Positions 8,038 to 16,354 of a DNA stretch of 64,000 nt are shown here, in pieces. Each line of letters starts with the position of its first letter. The first letter of the stretch is position 1. Under the pieces are notes generated by a model that made no database searches, had not been told where the DNA came from, and worked only from the letters and a program-made list of their open reading frames with translations. This DNA is from Pseudomonas solani (GTDB taxonomy: Bacteria > Pseudomonadota > Gammaproteobacteria > Pseudomonadales > Pseudomonadaceae). Location: NCBI RefSeq assembly GCF_026072635.1, contig NZ_AP023081.1:3282501-3346500 (forward strand), written 5' to 3'. A program made the translations under genes and the position numbers.

Positions 8038-8937
8038 TCACCCGATCGCCGCGAACGTCCTCGCCGCCATGTCGCGGATGGCGGCGATCATCGGCGCAAC
8101 CTTCTCGCCACCGCCGTGGGGCCAGAGGGCGTAGAGGTTGTAGTGCGCGGGAATGCTGGTGCGGGTCAGGCGCACCAGGCGGCCTTCGCGCAGGGCATCG
8201 GCGGCCAGCAGGCCGCGCACCAGCCCCACGCCGGTGCCGGCCTCGGCGGCGGCCAGCAGGTTGGCGACGTTGTCGAACACCATCACCGCCGCAGGCTCGG
8301 TGGGCTCCAGGCCGGCGGCGTCGAGCCAGGGGATCCACGAGCGCCGCGAGTAGCCCAGCAGCGGCAGCTTCAGCACCTCGGCCGGCTCGATGGGGGCCAC
8401 CAAGCCATGGCGTTGCAGCAGCGCCGGGGAGACGACGGGGGTGACGCGGTCGTCGCAGAGGGGCGCGAACTCGCAGTCCTGCCACTCGCCGTAGCCGTAA
8501 CGCAGGCTCAGGTCGACGCGCTCGAACGCCTGGCGCTCCAGGCGCGGCATGGACAGGAAGAGGATCTCGCGGCCGGGGAACAGCTCCAGCAGCGCCGGCA
8601 GGCGGGCGTTGAGCCAGCTCTGCGCCAGCTCGGCATCCACATCCAGGGTCAGGCGCCGGGGCAGTTCGCGGTGGCTCACCGAGGACAGTGCCTTGTCGAT
8701 CTGCATCAGGCCGTCGGCGAGCATCCCGGCGAACAGCTGGCCGGCATCGGTGAGGCTGCTGCGGCCCTTCTCGCGAAGGAACAGCGGCTGCCCGACGAAT
8801 TCTTCCAGCGTGCGGATCTGCTGGCTCACGGCGCTGTGGCTGAGGTCCAGGTCGCGGGCGGCCTGGGAGAAGCTGCCGGTACGGGCGGCCTGGAGAAACG
8901 CGCTCATCGACTGCAGCGACGGGTATCGCTTGTACAT
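8038..8937 (-). CDS. LysR-family transcriptional regulator (GcvA-like)
   Basis: This 299-residue protein has an N-terminal winged helix-turn-helix (SMSAFLQAARTGSFSQAARDLDLSHSAVSQQIRTLE written as two abutting helices, about residues 10-45) and a LysR substrate-binding domain ending NYLNALWP-like (NLYALWPHGGG). It resembles the GcvA/AmpR branch. It is divergent from the IorAB-type genes and adjacent to the head of the amidohydrolase operon, so it could regulate either. A 17-base palindrome just upstream of its start suggests autoregulation. The inducer is unknown. Confidence 0.88.
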   Translation of the reverse strand: MYKRYPSLQSMSAFLQAARTGSFSQAARDLDLSHSAVSQQIRTLEEFVGQPLFLREKGRSSLTDAGQLFAGMLADGLMQIDKALSSVSHRELPRRLTLDVDAELAQSWLNARLPALLELFPGREILFLSMPRLERQAFERVDLSLRYGYGEWQDCEFAPLCDDRVTPVVSPALLQRHGLVAPIEPAEVLKLPLLGYSRRSWIPWLDAAGLEPTEPAAVMVFDNVANLLAAAEAGTGVGLVRGLLAADALREGRLVRLTRTSIPAHYNLYALWPHGGGEKVAPMIAAIRDMAARTFAAIG

Positions 8938-8940
8938 GGC

Positions 8941-8957
8941 TGTAAGTCCTGCTTACA
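8941..8957. promoter_or_regulatory. Palindrome TGTAAG-N5-CTTACA, likely LysR operator
   Basis: A perfect 6-base inverted repeat with 5-base spacer, three bases upstream of the lysR start and about 100 bases upstream of the divergent iorA-like start. Its 17-base length and position fit a LysR-type recognition site controlling both directions. Confidence 0.5.
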
Positions 8958-9059
8958 CGGGTTGGCGGAAATCGTCGCTGGCTGGCGCCGCAGCTCCCAC
9001 CCACTATGGGGCGGCACGACTACACGCGAATTCTCGCCTCAGTTCAAGGAGCGCCCGGC

Positions 9060-9527
9060 ATGATCGAGATCGTGGTGAACGGTACAGGCCATCAGTTGGA
9101 AGACACGCTGGCGTCCACGCCCTTGCTCTGGGTCCTGCGCGACCGCCTGTACCTGACCGGCACCAAGTTCGGTTGCGGCGGTGGTTTCTGCGGCGCCTGC
9201 ACGGTGCACCTGGACGGCACGCCGATCCGCTCCTGCCAGTTCCCCCTGGCGGCTGCGGCGGGGCATGCGATCACCACCATCGAAGGGCTGTCCGCCGAGG
9301 GCGACCACCCGCTGCAACTCGCCTGGGTCGAGGAGGACGTGCCCCAGTGCGGCTACTGCCAATCCGGCCAGTTGATGTCGGCGGCGGCATTGCTGGCCTC
9401 CGGCACCGCCATCGACGACGACACCATCCGCTCGGCCATGGCCGGCAACATCTGCCGCTGCGGCACCTACCCGCGTATCAGCAAGGCCATCAAGCGTGCC
9501 GCCGCGGCACAGGGGGACGCCACATGA
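9060..9527 (+). CDS. 2Fe-2S subunit of IorAB-type molybdenum hydroxylase
   Basis: This 155-residue protein has two [2Fe-2S] domains: the plant-type cluster in FGCGGGFCGACTVHLDG with a fourth Cys at IRSCQ, and the C-terminal helical cluster in CGYCQSGQ and ICRCGTYPRI. It passes electrons from the molybdenum subunit. The start is set by AAGGAG eight bases upstream. The stop overlaps the next ATG (ATGA). There is no FAD subunit nearby, so this is a two-subunit enzyme like isoquinoline 1-oxidoreductase. Confidence 0.9.
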   Translation: MIEIVVNGTGHQLEDTLASTPLLWVLRDRLYLTGTKFGCGGGFCGACTVHLDGTPIRSCQFPLAAAAGHAITTIEGLSAEGDHPLQLAWVEEDVPQCGYCQSGQLMSAAALLASGTAIDDDTIRSAMAGNICRCGTYPRISKAIKRAAAAQGDAT

Positions 9528-11734
9528 GCCTGGCCCGGCCGCTGGCGCGGCGCACCTTCCTCAAGCATTCGGCGACCCTGGCCTCGGGCCTGGCCATCGG
9601 CTTCCACCTGGGCGGCGCCCAGGCCGGGCGCGAACTCGGCACGGCCGCCGGGGCCACGGCGCCCTTCGAGCCCAACGCCTGGGTGCGGGTGCTGGCCGAC
9701 GGCACGGTGAGGATCGTGGTGCACAAGCACGACTCCGGCACCGGCACCCACACCGCGCTGGCCGCCTGCGTCGCCGAGGAACTGGACCTGGACCCGCTGG
9801 AGGTGCAGGTGATCACCCCCGAGAACCCCTTCTTCGAGGCCTACCGGCACCCGCTGTGGAAAGTGTTTTCCACCGGCGGCAGCACCAGCGTTTCCCTGGA
9901 ATACGGGCGCCTGCGCGAGGCCGGCGCCACCGCGCGCACCCTGCTGGTGGAGGCCGCGGCGCTGCGCTGGGGCGTGGCGCCCAGTGATTGCACCACCCGT
10001 GGCGGGCAGGTGCTGCATGCCGCCAGCGGCCGCCGCGTGGGCTACGGCGAGCTGGCCGACGCCGCCGCACAATTGCCGGCGCCCAAAGAGGTGAAGCTCA
10101 AGGACCCGGCGCAGTTCCGCTACATCGGCAAGCTGCGCCACAAGCGCCACGCGGCGGACAAGGTGCGTGGGCGCTTCGAGTACGGCATCGACGCCCGGGT
10201 GCCGGGCATGTGGGTGGCGGTGGTGCAGCGCAGCCCGGTGGTCAACGGCCGGGTGGCGAGGATCGACGACAGCGCGGCGCTGAAGGTGCCCGGCGTGCAC
10301 CGGGTCATCCGCATCCCCGCGCAGGACAAGGTGCTCGGCGGCAACCAGGAAGGCGTGGCGGTGCTCGCCGACGACTACTGGGCCGCCAAGCTGGGGCGCG
10401 CCGCGCTGGTGGTGGAGTGGCAGGGCGGCCTGGCGGATTTCGACAGCGAGCACCTGGCCGCAACCCAGGCCAAGGCGCTGGAAGCCGCCAGCGCCGCGCC
10501 GGTGCCGACGCTGCAGGCCGGTGACGCCGCTGCGGCCCTGGGCGGCGCCGGGCGGGTGATCAAGGCCGACTACCGCATGCCCGGCAAGATGCAGAACCCC
10601 CTGGAGCCGGTGTGCATCATCGCCTGGCTCGACGCGGGCGGGATCACCTTCAAGGGCGGCGTGCAGGTGCCGTCCTTCGCCATGGAGGCGGCCGAGGTGA
10701 TCTGCGGCCTGCCGCCGGAAAAAGTGCACATCGACGAGATGGTCTCCGGCGGCAGCTTCGGCGCGCGGGAGGCCAAGTACTGGCTGTTCGAGGTCGCCTA
10801 CCTGGCCGCCCAGGCCAAGGTGCCGGTGAAGCTGATGAACAGCCGCGAGGACGAGATGCGTGCCCTCTACGGCCACCCCGCCACCTTGCACCGCCTGGAA
10901 GGGGCCCTGGATGGCGAGGGCGCCCTGCAGGCGCTCAGGCTGCGCGCGGTGTCCCCGGCCTCGCCGGAAATGTGGGAGCCGGGCTACTTCGAGCGCCCGG
11001 ACCACATGGACTACAGCACCACCGAGGCCATCTCCGCCTTCGACTTCGCCTACCGCGCGCCGCACCTGGACCTGGCCTGGCTGCGCCACGAAAGCGGCGT
11101 GCCCAGCGGCTGGTACCGCTCGGTGAGCTTCATCCCCAACGTCTTCGCGGTGGAGAGCTTCATGGACGAGCTGGCCCAGGCCGGCGGCCGCGATCCGCTG
11201 GATTTCCGCCTGACGCACATGCACGAACGGCCGCGCCATGTGGAGGTGCTGCGCACCGCGGCGAAGCGCGCCGGCTGGGGCCACGCGGCGGGGGCGGACT
11301 CGGCCCTGGGCATCGCCACCAACCAGGGCTACGGCAGCTTCATCGCGGTGATCGCCCAGGTGGCCCGGCGCAACGGCACGGTGCAGGTGGAGCGCCTCAC
11401 CTGCGTGGTGGATTGCGGCCTGGCGGTGTCCCCCGGCGGGGTGGAGGAGCAACTCCAGGGCGGGCTGATGTGGGGGCTCGGCCATGCGCTGTTCGACCGC
11501 CTCGACATCCGCCAGGGCCAGGTGGTGCAGAGCAACTTCCACGACTACCGGGTGGCGCGCATGTCGGACATGCCGGCGCTGGACATCCAGGTGCTCGAAG
11601 GCGCGCGGGACACGCCCGGCGGCATCGGCGAGCTGGCCAGCCCGGCGGTGGCGCCGGCCATCGCCAACGCGGTGTTCCGGCTCACCGGCAAGCGCCTGCG
11701 GGACACGCCGCTGGCGCTGGATGGCCTGGGCTGA
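9524..11734 (+). CDS. Molybdopterin subunit of IorAB-type hydroxylase, Tat-like leader
   Basis: This 736-residue xanthine-oxidase-family large subunit (IorB/aldehyde oxidase type) opens with a twin-arginine-like leader RRTFLKHSATLASGLAIG and probably acts in the periplasm with the small subunit carried along. Moco-binding and catalytic landmarks include SGTGTHTALAACVAEEL, VSGGSFGAREAKYW and the C-terminal PGGIGELASPAVAPAIANA, whose Glu matches the catalytic base. Enzymes of this family hydroxylate N-heteroaromatics or oxidise aldehydes with water as oxygen source. It has neither FAD nor cytochrome partner beside it, so its electron acceptor is unknown. It may feed the adjacent UbiD-amidohydrolase operon. 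Confidence 0.88.
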   Translation: MSLARPLARRTFLKHSATLASGLAIGFHLGGAQAGRELGTAAGATAPFEPNAWVRVLADGTVRIVVHKHDSGTGTHTALAACVAEELDLDPLEVQVITPENPFFEAYRHPLWKVFSTGGSTSVSLEYGRLREAGATARTLLVEAAALRWGVAPSDCTTRGGQVLHAASGRRVGYGELADAAAQLPAPKEVKLKDPAQFRYIGKLRHKRHAADKVRGRFEYGIDARVPGMWVAVVQRSPVVNGRVARIDDSAALKVPGVHRVIRIPAQDKVLGGNQEGVAVLADDYWAAKLGRAALVVEWQGGLADFDSEHLAATQAKALEAASAAPVPTLQAGDAAAALGGAGRVIKADYRMPGKMQNPLEPVCIIAWLDAGGITFKGGVQVPSFAMEAAEVICGLPPEKVHIDEMVSGGSFGAREAKYWLFEVAYLAAQAKVPVKLMNSREDEMRALYGHPATLHRLEGALDGEGALQALRLRAVSPASPEMWEPGYFERPDHMDYSTTEAISAFDFAYRAPHLDLAWLRHESGVPSGWYRSVSFIPNVFAVESFMDELAQAGGRDPLDFRLTHMHERPRHVEVLRTAAKRAGWGHAAGADSALGIATNQGYGSFIAVIAQVARRNGTVQVERLTCVVDCGLAVSPGGVEEQLQGGLMWGLGHALFDRLDIRQGQVVQSNFHDYRVARMSDMPALDIQVLEGARDTPGGIGELASPAVAPAIANAVFRLTGKRLRDTPLALDGLG

Positions 11735-11766
11735 ACGGGGTGAACTGAACGGCTTGCGGAGGCTGC

Positions 11767-12666
11767 ATGGACTTACGACTGCTGCGCTATTTCTCGGTGC
11801 TCGCCGATGAACTGCACTTCGGCCGTGCAGCCACCCGGCTGCACATGTCGCAACCGCCCCTGAGCCAGCAGATACGCCTGCTGGAGGAAGCCCTGGGCAC
11901 GCGCCTGTTCGAGCGCAGCCACCACCGGGTGGAACTGACCGAAGCCGGCCGTACCCTCAAGCAGCAGGTGCCGCTGGTGTTCGAGCAGCTGAACCGCGCG
12001 CTCGACCTCACCCGCCAGACCGCCCGTGGCCAGCTGGGCGAACTGGAGATCGGCATGATCAGCTCGGTGATGGTCGGCGTGCTGCCCAAGGCGTTGCACC
12101 GCTTCCGCACCCGCTACCCGGACGTGCGCTGGCGCCTGCACGAGATGACCCCGGCGGCGCAGCTGGTGGCGCTGAAGGAGCACCGCATCGACGTCTGCGT
12201 GTTCCGCGTCGGCCATGATGACCCCGGCCTGCGCAACGAGCTGCTGCTCTACGAACCCCTGCGCGCGGTGCTGCCGGCGGAGCACCCGCTGGCCCAGCGC
12301 GCGACCTTGGCGCCCGTCGACCTGGCGGGGGAGTTCTTCGTGACCCTGGAGCTGAACCAGTCGAGCTTCGCCAACTTCCTCGTGCAGTGCTGCGTGCAGG
12401 TGGGCTTCAGCCCGCTGATCCTGCAGCAGGTGATCGAGGTGCAGACGCTGCTCGGGCTGGTCCAGGCGGGGTTCGGCGTGGCGCTGCTCCCGGCTTCGCT
12501 GGAGCAGCTGGCGCCGGCCGGTGTGGTGTTCCGCCGCCTGCAGCCGCCGCTGCCGGAAGTGCCGCTGTACGCCATCTACCGGGCGGGGGATGACTCGGCG
12601 GTGCTGCAGCGCTTCCTCGAAACCCTGCGCGAACAGAGCGCCACCGAGCTGCCGTTGCCGGCCTGA
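11767..12666 (+). CDS. LysR-family transcriptional regulator (BenM/CatM-like)
   Basis: This 299-residue regulator has an N-terminal HTH (MDLRLLRYFSVLADELHFG, then AATRLHMSQPPLSQQIRLLE) typical of the BenM/CatM/HcaR branch that governs aromatic catabolism, and a type 2 periplasmic-binding-like effector domain. It sits 32 bases downstream of the molybdenum subunit on the same strand and may be co-transcribed with it. Two LysR genes flanking one two-gene enzyme is unusual, so one may serve the amidohydrolase operon. Confidence 0.88.
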   Translation: MDLRLLRYFSVLADELHFGRAATRLHMSQPPLSQQIRLLEEALGTRLFERSHHRVELTEAGRTLKQQVPLVFEQLNRALDLTRQTARGQLGELEIGMISSVMVGVLPKALHRFRTRYPDVRWRLHEMTPAAQLVALKEHRIDVCVFRVGHDDPGLRNELLLYEPLRAVLPAEHPLAQRATLAPVDLAGEFFVTLELNQSSFANFLVQCCVQVGFSPLILQQVIEVQTLLGLVQAGFGVALLPASLEQLAPAGVVFRRLQPPLPEVPLYAIYRAGDDSAVLQRFLETLREQSATELPLPA

Positions 12667-12669
12667 CGT

Positions 12670-13893
12670 CTAACGGGCCAGCCACTCCAGCATGCCCAGC
12701 CCGGCGCGGCGGCCGCTGGCGAAGCAGGCGGTGAGCAGGTAGCCGCCGGTGGGGGCTTCCCAGTCCAGCATCTCGCCGGCGCAGAACAGGCCGGGCAGGG
12801 CCTTGAGCATCAGCTTGTCATCGAGGGCTTCGAAGGGCACGCCGCCGGCGGAGCTGATGGCCTCATCCAGCGGGCGCGGGCGCACCAGGGTGATGGGCAA
12901 TGCCTTGATGGCGGCGGCCAGGCGCGCCGGGTCGGTGAACACCTCGGCCGGGGTGAGCTCGCGCAGCAGCCCGGCCTTGACCCCGTCGATGCCCAGCTGG
13001 CTGTGCAGGTGCTTGGCCATGGAGCGCGCGCCGCGCGGCTTGGCCAGGGCCTTGATGACCTTCTCCAGCGGGTGGTTGGGCAGCAGGTCCAGGTGCACCG
13101 TGGCGCTGCCGTCGCGGGCGATGCGCTGGCGGATGCGTGCCGACAGCGCATAGACCAGGCTGCCCTCGATGCCGCCGGCGGTGAGCACGAACTCGCCCGG
13201 GCGGGGTGGCTCGTCGTCCAGGCGCAGGGCCACGGTCTTCAGCGGCGCACCGGCGAACTTGTCCTTCAGAAGTTGGCTCCAGCCTTCCACCTCGAAGCCG
13301 CAGTTGGCCGGTTGCAGCGGGGCGATGGCGACGCCACGGCCTTCCAGCAGCGGCACCCAGGCGCCGTCGGAACCCAGGCGCGCCCAGCTGCCGCCGCCCA
13401 GGGCGAGCAGGGTGGCGCGGGCTGCGACGCTGCGTTCGCCCTCCGCCGTGGCGATGCGCAGGTCGCCCTGTGCGTCCCAGCCCAGCCAGCGGTGGCGGGT
13501 GTGGATGGCCACGCCCGCTTCGCGCAGGCGCTTGAGCCAGGCGCGCAGCAGCGGCGCGGCCTTCATGTCGGTGGGGAACACGCGGCCGGAGGTACCGACG
13601 AAGGTGTCGATGCCCAGGCCGTGGATCCACGCGCGCAGCTCCTCGGCGCCGAAGCCGTGCAGCAGCGCGGCCACATCGTCGCGACGTTCGGCATAGCGGG
13701 AGAGGAAGGCGTCGCTGGGCTCGGAGTGGGTGATGTTCATCCCGCCGACACCGGCCAGGAGGAACTTGCGGCCCACCGAGGGCATGGCGTCGTAGAGGTC
13801 GACCCGCACGCCGGCGAGCGCCAGCGTTTCGGCGGCCATCAGGCCGGCGGGGCCACCGCCGATGATGGCGACGGGGAGGGAATTCTGGGTCAT
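12670..13893 (-). CDS. HI0933/YhiN-type flavoprotein
   Basis: This 407-residue FAD protein has the dinucleotide-binding motif VAIIGGGPAGLMAAETLALAG (about residues 8-28, written here as its core GGGPAG), then GRKFLLAGVGGMNITHSE and a C-terminal GLFCAGEMLDWEAPTGGY. These are hallmarks of the HI0933-like/TIGR03862 group of conserved oxidoreductases whose reaction is not established. It converges on the LysR gene with a three-base gap. Nothing suggests a link with neighbouring metabolism. Confidence 0.9.
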   Translation of the reverse strand: MTQNSLPVAIIGGGPAGLMAAETLALAGVRVDLYDAMPSVGRKFLLAGVGGMNITHSEPSDAFLSRYAERRDDVAALLHGFGAEELRAWIHGLGIDTFVGTSGRVFPTDMKAAPLLRAWLKRLREAGVAIHTRHRWLGWDAQGDLRIATAEGERSVAARATLLALGGGSWARLGSDGAWVPLLEGRGVAIAPLQPANCGFEVEGWSQLLKDKFAGAPLKTVALRLDDEPPRPGEFVLTAGGIEGSLVYALSARIRQRIARDGSATVHLDLLPNHPLEKVIKALAKPRGARSMAKHLHSQLGIDGVKAGLLRELTPAEVFTDPARLAAAIKALPITLVRPRPLDEAISSAGGVPFEALDDKLMLKALPGLFCAGEMLDWEAPTGGYLLTACFASGRRAGLGMLEWLAR

Positions 13894-13982
13894 GGCGGGC
13901 TTGGCGAGGTTGGGCTGGCGCGCATTCTAGCGCAGGCCTCGCCAGCGGGCATGGGCGCCGCGCGGGGCGGCGCCCGGCGGGC

Positions 13983-14504
13983 TCACTGCTGCTGGCGCAG
14001 TTGCGGCTCGGCCTGCGGTTGTTGCTGGTATTGCTGCTCGATACGGGCCTGGGCAGCCTTGGCCCGCTCCACGTACTTCTGGTAGGCGGGGATGGCGATG
14101 GAGGCCAGGATGCCGATCACGAACAGCAGGGCGAAGCCGCCTGCCAGGCCGATCAGCCAGGCACTGCCCTTGGTGCGGCCGTACTTGGCGTTCCAGGTCT
14201 GGTCGCTGGTGCAGAAGAACACGATGGCCTCGATCAGCGAGATCAGGCTGGGGATGCCGGTGCCCCAGAACAGCAGGTAGAACAGCCCCCACCACTGGCC
14301 CAGGTAGAAGCGGTGGAAGCCGAGGCCGCCAAGGAAGAACGCGAGTACGCCGGCGGTGATCTTGCTCTTGGAATTCAGGTTCTGGTCGGCATGGCAGCGC
14401 GGGCAGGCCTGCGCGGTGGGCGCGATGGCGGCGCCGCAGTTGCGGCAGAACACGCTTTCCGCTTCGAGGTTGGCGCTGGGTGCCTGGTAGGCATGGACTT
14501 CCAT
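13983..14504 (-). CDS. TM2-domain membrane protein with zinc ribbon
   Basis: This 173-residue protein has an N-terminal zinc ribbon (CRNCG, then CPRC, about residues 20-37), a TM2 domain (GGLGFHRFYLGQWWGLFYLL) and a final hydrophobic helix followed by a Gln-rich tail (QQYQQQPQAEPQ). The start at 14504 is chosen because AAGGA precedes it; the frame stays open further upstream through G-rich non-coding sequence. TM2 proteins are small inner-membrane proteins of unknown function. It appears to be a single gene. Confidence 0.82.
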   Translation of the reverse strand: MEVHAYQAPSANLEAESVFCRNCGAAIAPTAQACPRCHADQNLNSKSKITAGVLAFFLGGLGFHRFYLGQWWGLFYLLFWGTGIPSLISLIEAIVFFCTSDQTWNAKYGRTKGSAWLIGLAGGFALLFVIGILASIAIPAYQKYVERAKAAQARIEQQYQQQPQAEPQLRQQQ

Positions 14505-14586
14505 GGAGACATCCTTGTGAGGGGGAAGCGGCGACTCTAGCAGTGGGCAGGAGCGGCTGCTAGCAGGTGGCCATGATTCTGTGAAG

Positions 14587-14662
14587 GCGGCGGGGATTGG
14601 GGGTTGTGGGTGTTTGGGGGAATGGTGGGGGGGTTGGGGGAGTTGCGAGTGGGGGGTTGGGA
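14587..14662. repeat. G-tract-rich low-complexity stretch
   Basis: The plus strand holds many runs of three to seven G (for example GGTGGGGGGGTTGGGGG) with T spacers, unlike the balanced GC-rich DNA around it. It lies upstream of the TM2 gene and could form a G-quadruplex. The rest of 14505-14785 holds no gene that can be supported. Confidence 0.7.
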
Positions 14663-14785
14663 TTAGGTGTATTCGGTGGGCAGAAGCGGAGCGCCGCCCG
14701 GCCCACCCTACGCTCCCCCACACCTCGCTCTACGCCGCGCTCTACGGCCATCCTGTGCCCCGTCTTACGCCGGCGTTGTGGCGGG

Positions 14786-15706
14786 TTAGGCGAGGCCCTG
14801 GCTGTGCCAGACGCGGGCGGCGCTGTGGTGGAGGATGCCGTGGCGGCGGGCGAGGGCGTGGCGGTCCTTGCTGTAGCCGCCGCCGATGACGCCGACCACG
14901 GGGATGTCGCGGCCCAGGCAGTGGCGCATCACCGCTTCGTCGCGGGCGGCGACGCCGGCATCGGTGAGCTTCAGGTAGCCCAGGGCATCGTCCTGGTGCA
15001 CGTCCACGCCGGCGTCGTAGAGCACCAGGTCGGGCTGGTAGAGCGGCAGCAGGTAGTTCAACGCGTCGTCCACCACCCTGAGGTAGTCGGCGTCGCCCAT
15101 GCCCATCGGCAGGGGGATGTCCCAGTCGCTCTCGGCCTTGCGCACGGGGAAGTTCTTCTCGCAGTGCAGGGACACGGTGATGGCCTCGGGTGTGTCGGCG
15201 AGGATGCACGCCGTGCCGTCGCCCTGGTGTACGTCGCAGTCGAAGATCAGCACGCGTCCGACCCGGCCGGCCGCCAGCAGGTAGCGGCTGATCACCGCCA
15301 GGTCGTTGAAGATGCAGAAGCCCGCCGGGAAGTCGTAATGGGCGTGGTGGGTGCCGCCAGCCAGGTGGCAGGCGAGGCCGTGCTCCAGGGCCAGCTCGGC
15401 GGCCAGCACCGAGCCGCCGACGGCGCGGATGGTGCGCCGGGCCAGGGCCTCGCTCCAGGGCAGGCCGAGGCGGCGCTGGTCCTCGTGGGCCAGCTCGCCC
15501 TGCAGGTAGCGGGCGATGTAGTCGGGGCAGTGGGCGAGGGCGAGGATGTCGGCCGGGCACAGCTCGGGGCGCAGCAACTGCTCGTCGCGGACCAGCCCGC
15601 TGTCCACCAGGTGGTCGCGCAGCAGGCGGAACTTCTCCATGGGGAAGCGGTGCCCGTCGGGGAAGGGCGGGCTGTAGTCGTCGTGGTAGACCAGCGGCAA
15701 AGGCAT
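14786..15706 (-). CDS. Histone-deacetylase-family hydrolase
   Basis: This 306-residue zinc deacetylase of the HDAC/acetylpolyamine amidohydrolase superfamily shows the active-site His pair in GGTHHAHYD (about residues 117-125), the zinc ligands in DCDVHQGDGTA (about 165-175) and DAGVDVHQDD (about 238-247), and the C-terminal GGGYSKD. Bacterial members remove acetyl groups from small molecules or proteins. It is transcribed away from the acetyltransferase gene at 15797, giving a divergent deacetylase/acetyltransferase pair, which may be coincidence. The natural substrate is unknown. Confidence 0.9.
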   Translation of the reverse strand: MPLPLVYHDDYSPPFPDGHRFPMEKFRLLRDHLVDSGLVRDEQLLRPELCPADILALAHCPDYIARYLQGELAHEDQRRLGLPWSEALARRTIRAVGGSVLAAELALEHGLACHLAGGTHHAHYDFPAGFCIFNDLAVISRYLLAAGRVGRVLIFDCDVHQGDGTACILADTPEAITVSLHCEKNFPVRKAESDWDIPLPMGMGDADYLRVVDDALNYLLPLYQPDLVLYDAGVDVHQDDALGYLKLTDAGVAARDEAVMRHCLGRDIPVVGVIGGGYSKDRHALARRHGILHHSAARVWHSQGLA

Positions 15707-15796
15707 AATGCGGAGCTATTTTTCATCGGCCGGGGCGCAAGAGTACCCCGCTGGCTGTCCATGCCGTAAGCACCACCACGCTTGGAGGAACCGACC

Positions 15797-16354
15797 ATGC
15801 CCCTCGAAACGCAGAGCCCACGCCTGTTGCTGCGCGCCTGGCGCGACGACGACCTCGATCCCTTGGCCGCGCTCTGCGCCGACCCCGAGGTGATGCGCTA
15901 CTTCCCCGGCACCCAGAGCCGCGAGGAGGCCGCCGCGCTGATCCAGCGCGCCCGCGCCCACGCCGCCGAACACGGCTTCGGCCTCTGGGCCCTGGAGCGC
16001 AAGGACAACGGCGAATTCATCGGCTTCACCGGGCTGGGCAAGGTCGGCTTCGAGGCGCCCTTCACCCCGGCCACCGAGATCGGCTGGCGCCTGGCCCGCG
16101 CCCACTGGGGCCAGGGTTACGCCAGCGAGGCGGCGCGCGCAGCCCTGGCCTGCGCCTTCGACACCCTGCAGCTGGCCCAGGTGGTGGCCTTCACCACCCC
16201 GGCCAACACTGCCTCCAGCGCGGTGATGGAACGCATCGGCATGACCCGTGACGAGGCCGGCGACTTCGAGCACCCGAAGGTGGAAGTCGGTCACCCGCTG
16301 CGCAGCCACATCCTCTACCGCATCCACCGCCAGGATTGGCTGGAGCGGCCATGA
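15797..16354 (+). CDS. GNAT-family N-acetyltransferase (RimJ/RimL-like)
   Basis: This 185-residue acetyltransferase has a RimJ/RimL-type start (TQSPRLLLRAWRDDDL), the acetyl-CoA site ARAHWGQGYASEAARAAL (about residues 107-124) and FTTPANTASSAVMERIGM near the end. Such enzymes acetylate protein N-termini, amino acids or antibiotics. The ATG at 15797 follows GGAGGA at good spacing. Its stop overlaps the ATG of the SagB-like gene (ATGA), so the two are translationally coupled and may act on one substrate. Confidence 0.88.
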   Translation: MPLETQSPRLLLRAWRDDDLDPLAALCADPEVMRYFPGTQSREEAAALIQRARAHAAEHGFGLWALERKDNGEFIGFTGLGKVGFEAPFTPATEIGWRLARAHWGQGYASEAARAALACAFDTLQLAQVVAFTTPANTASSAVMERIGMTRDEAGDFEHPKVEVGHPLRSHILYRIHRQDWLERP

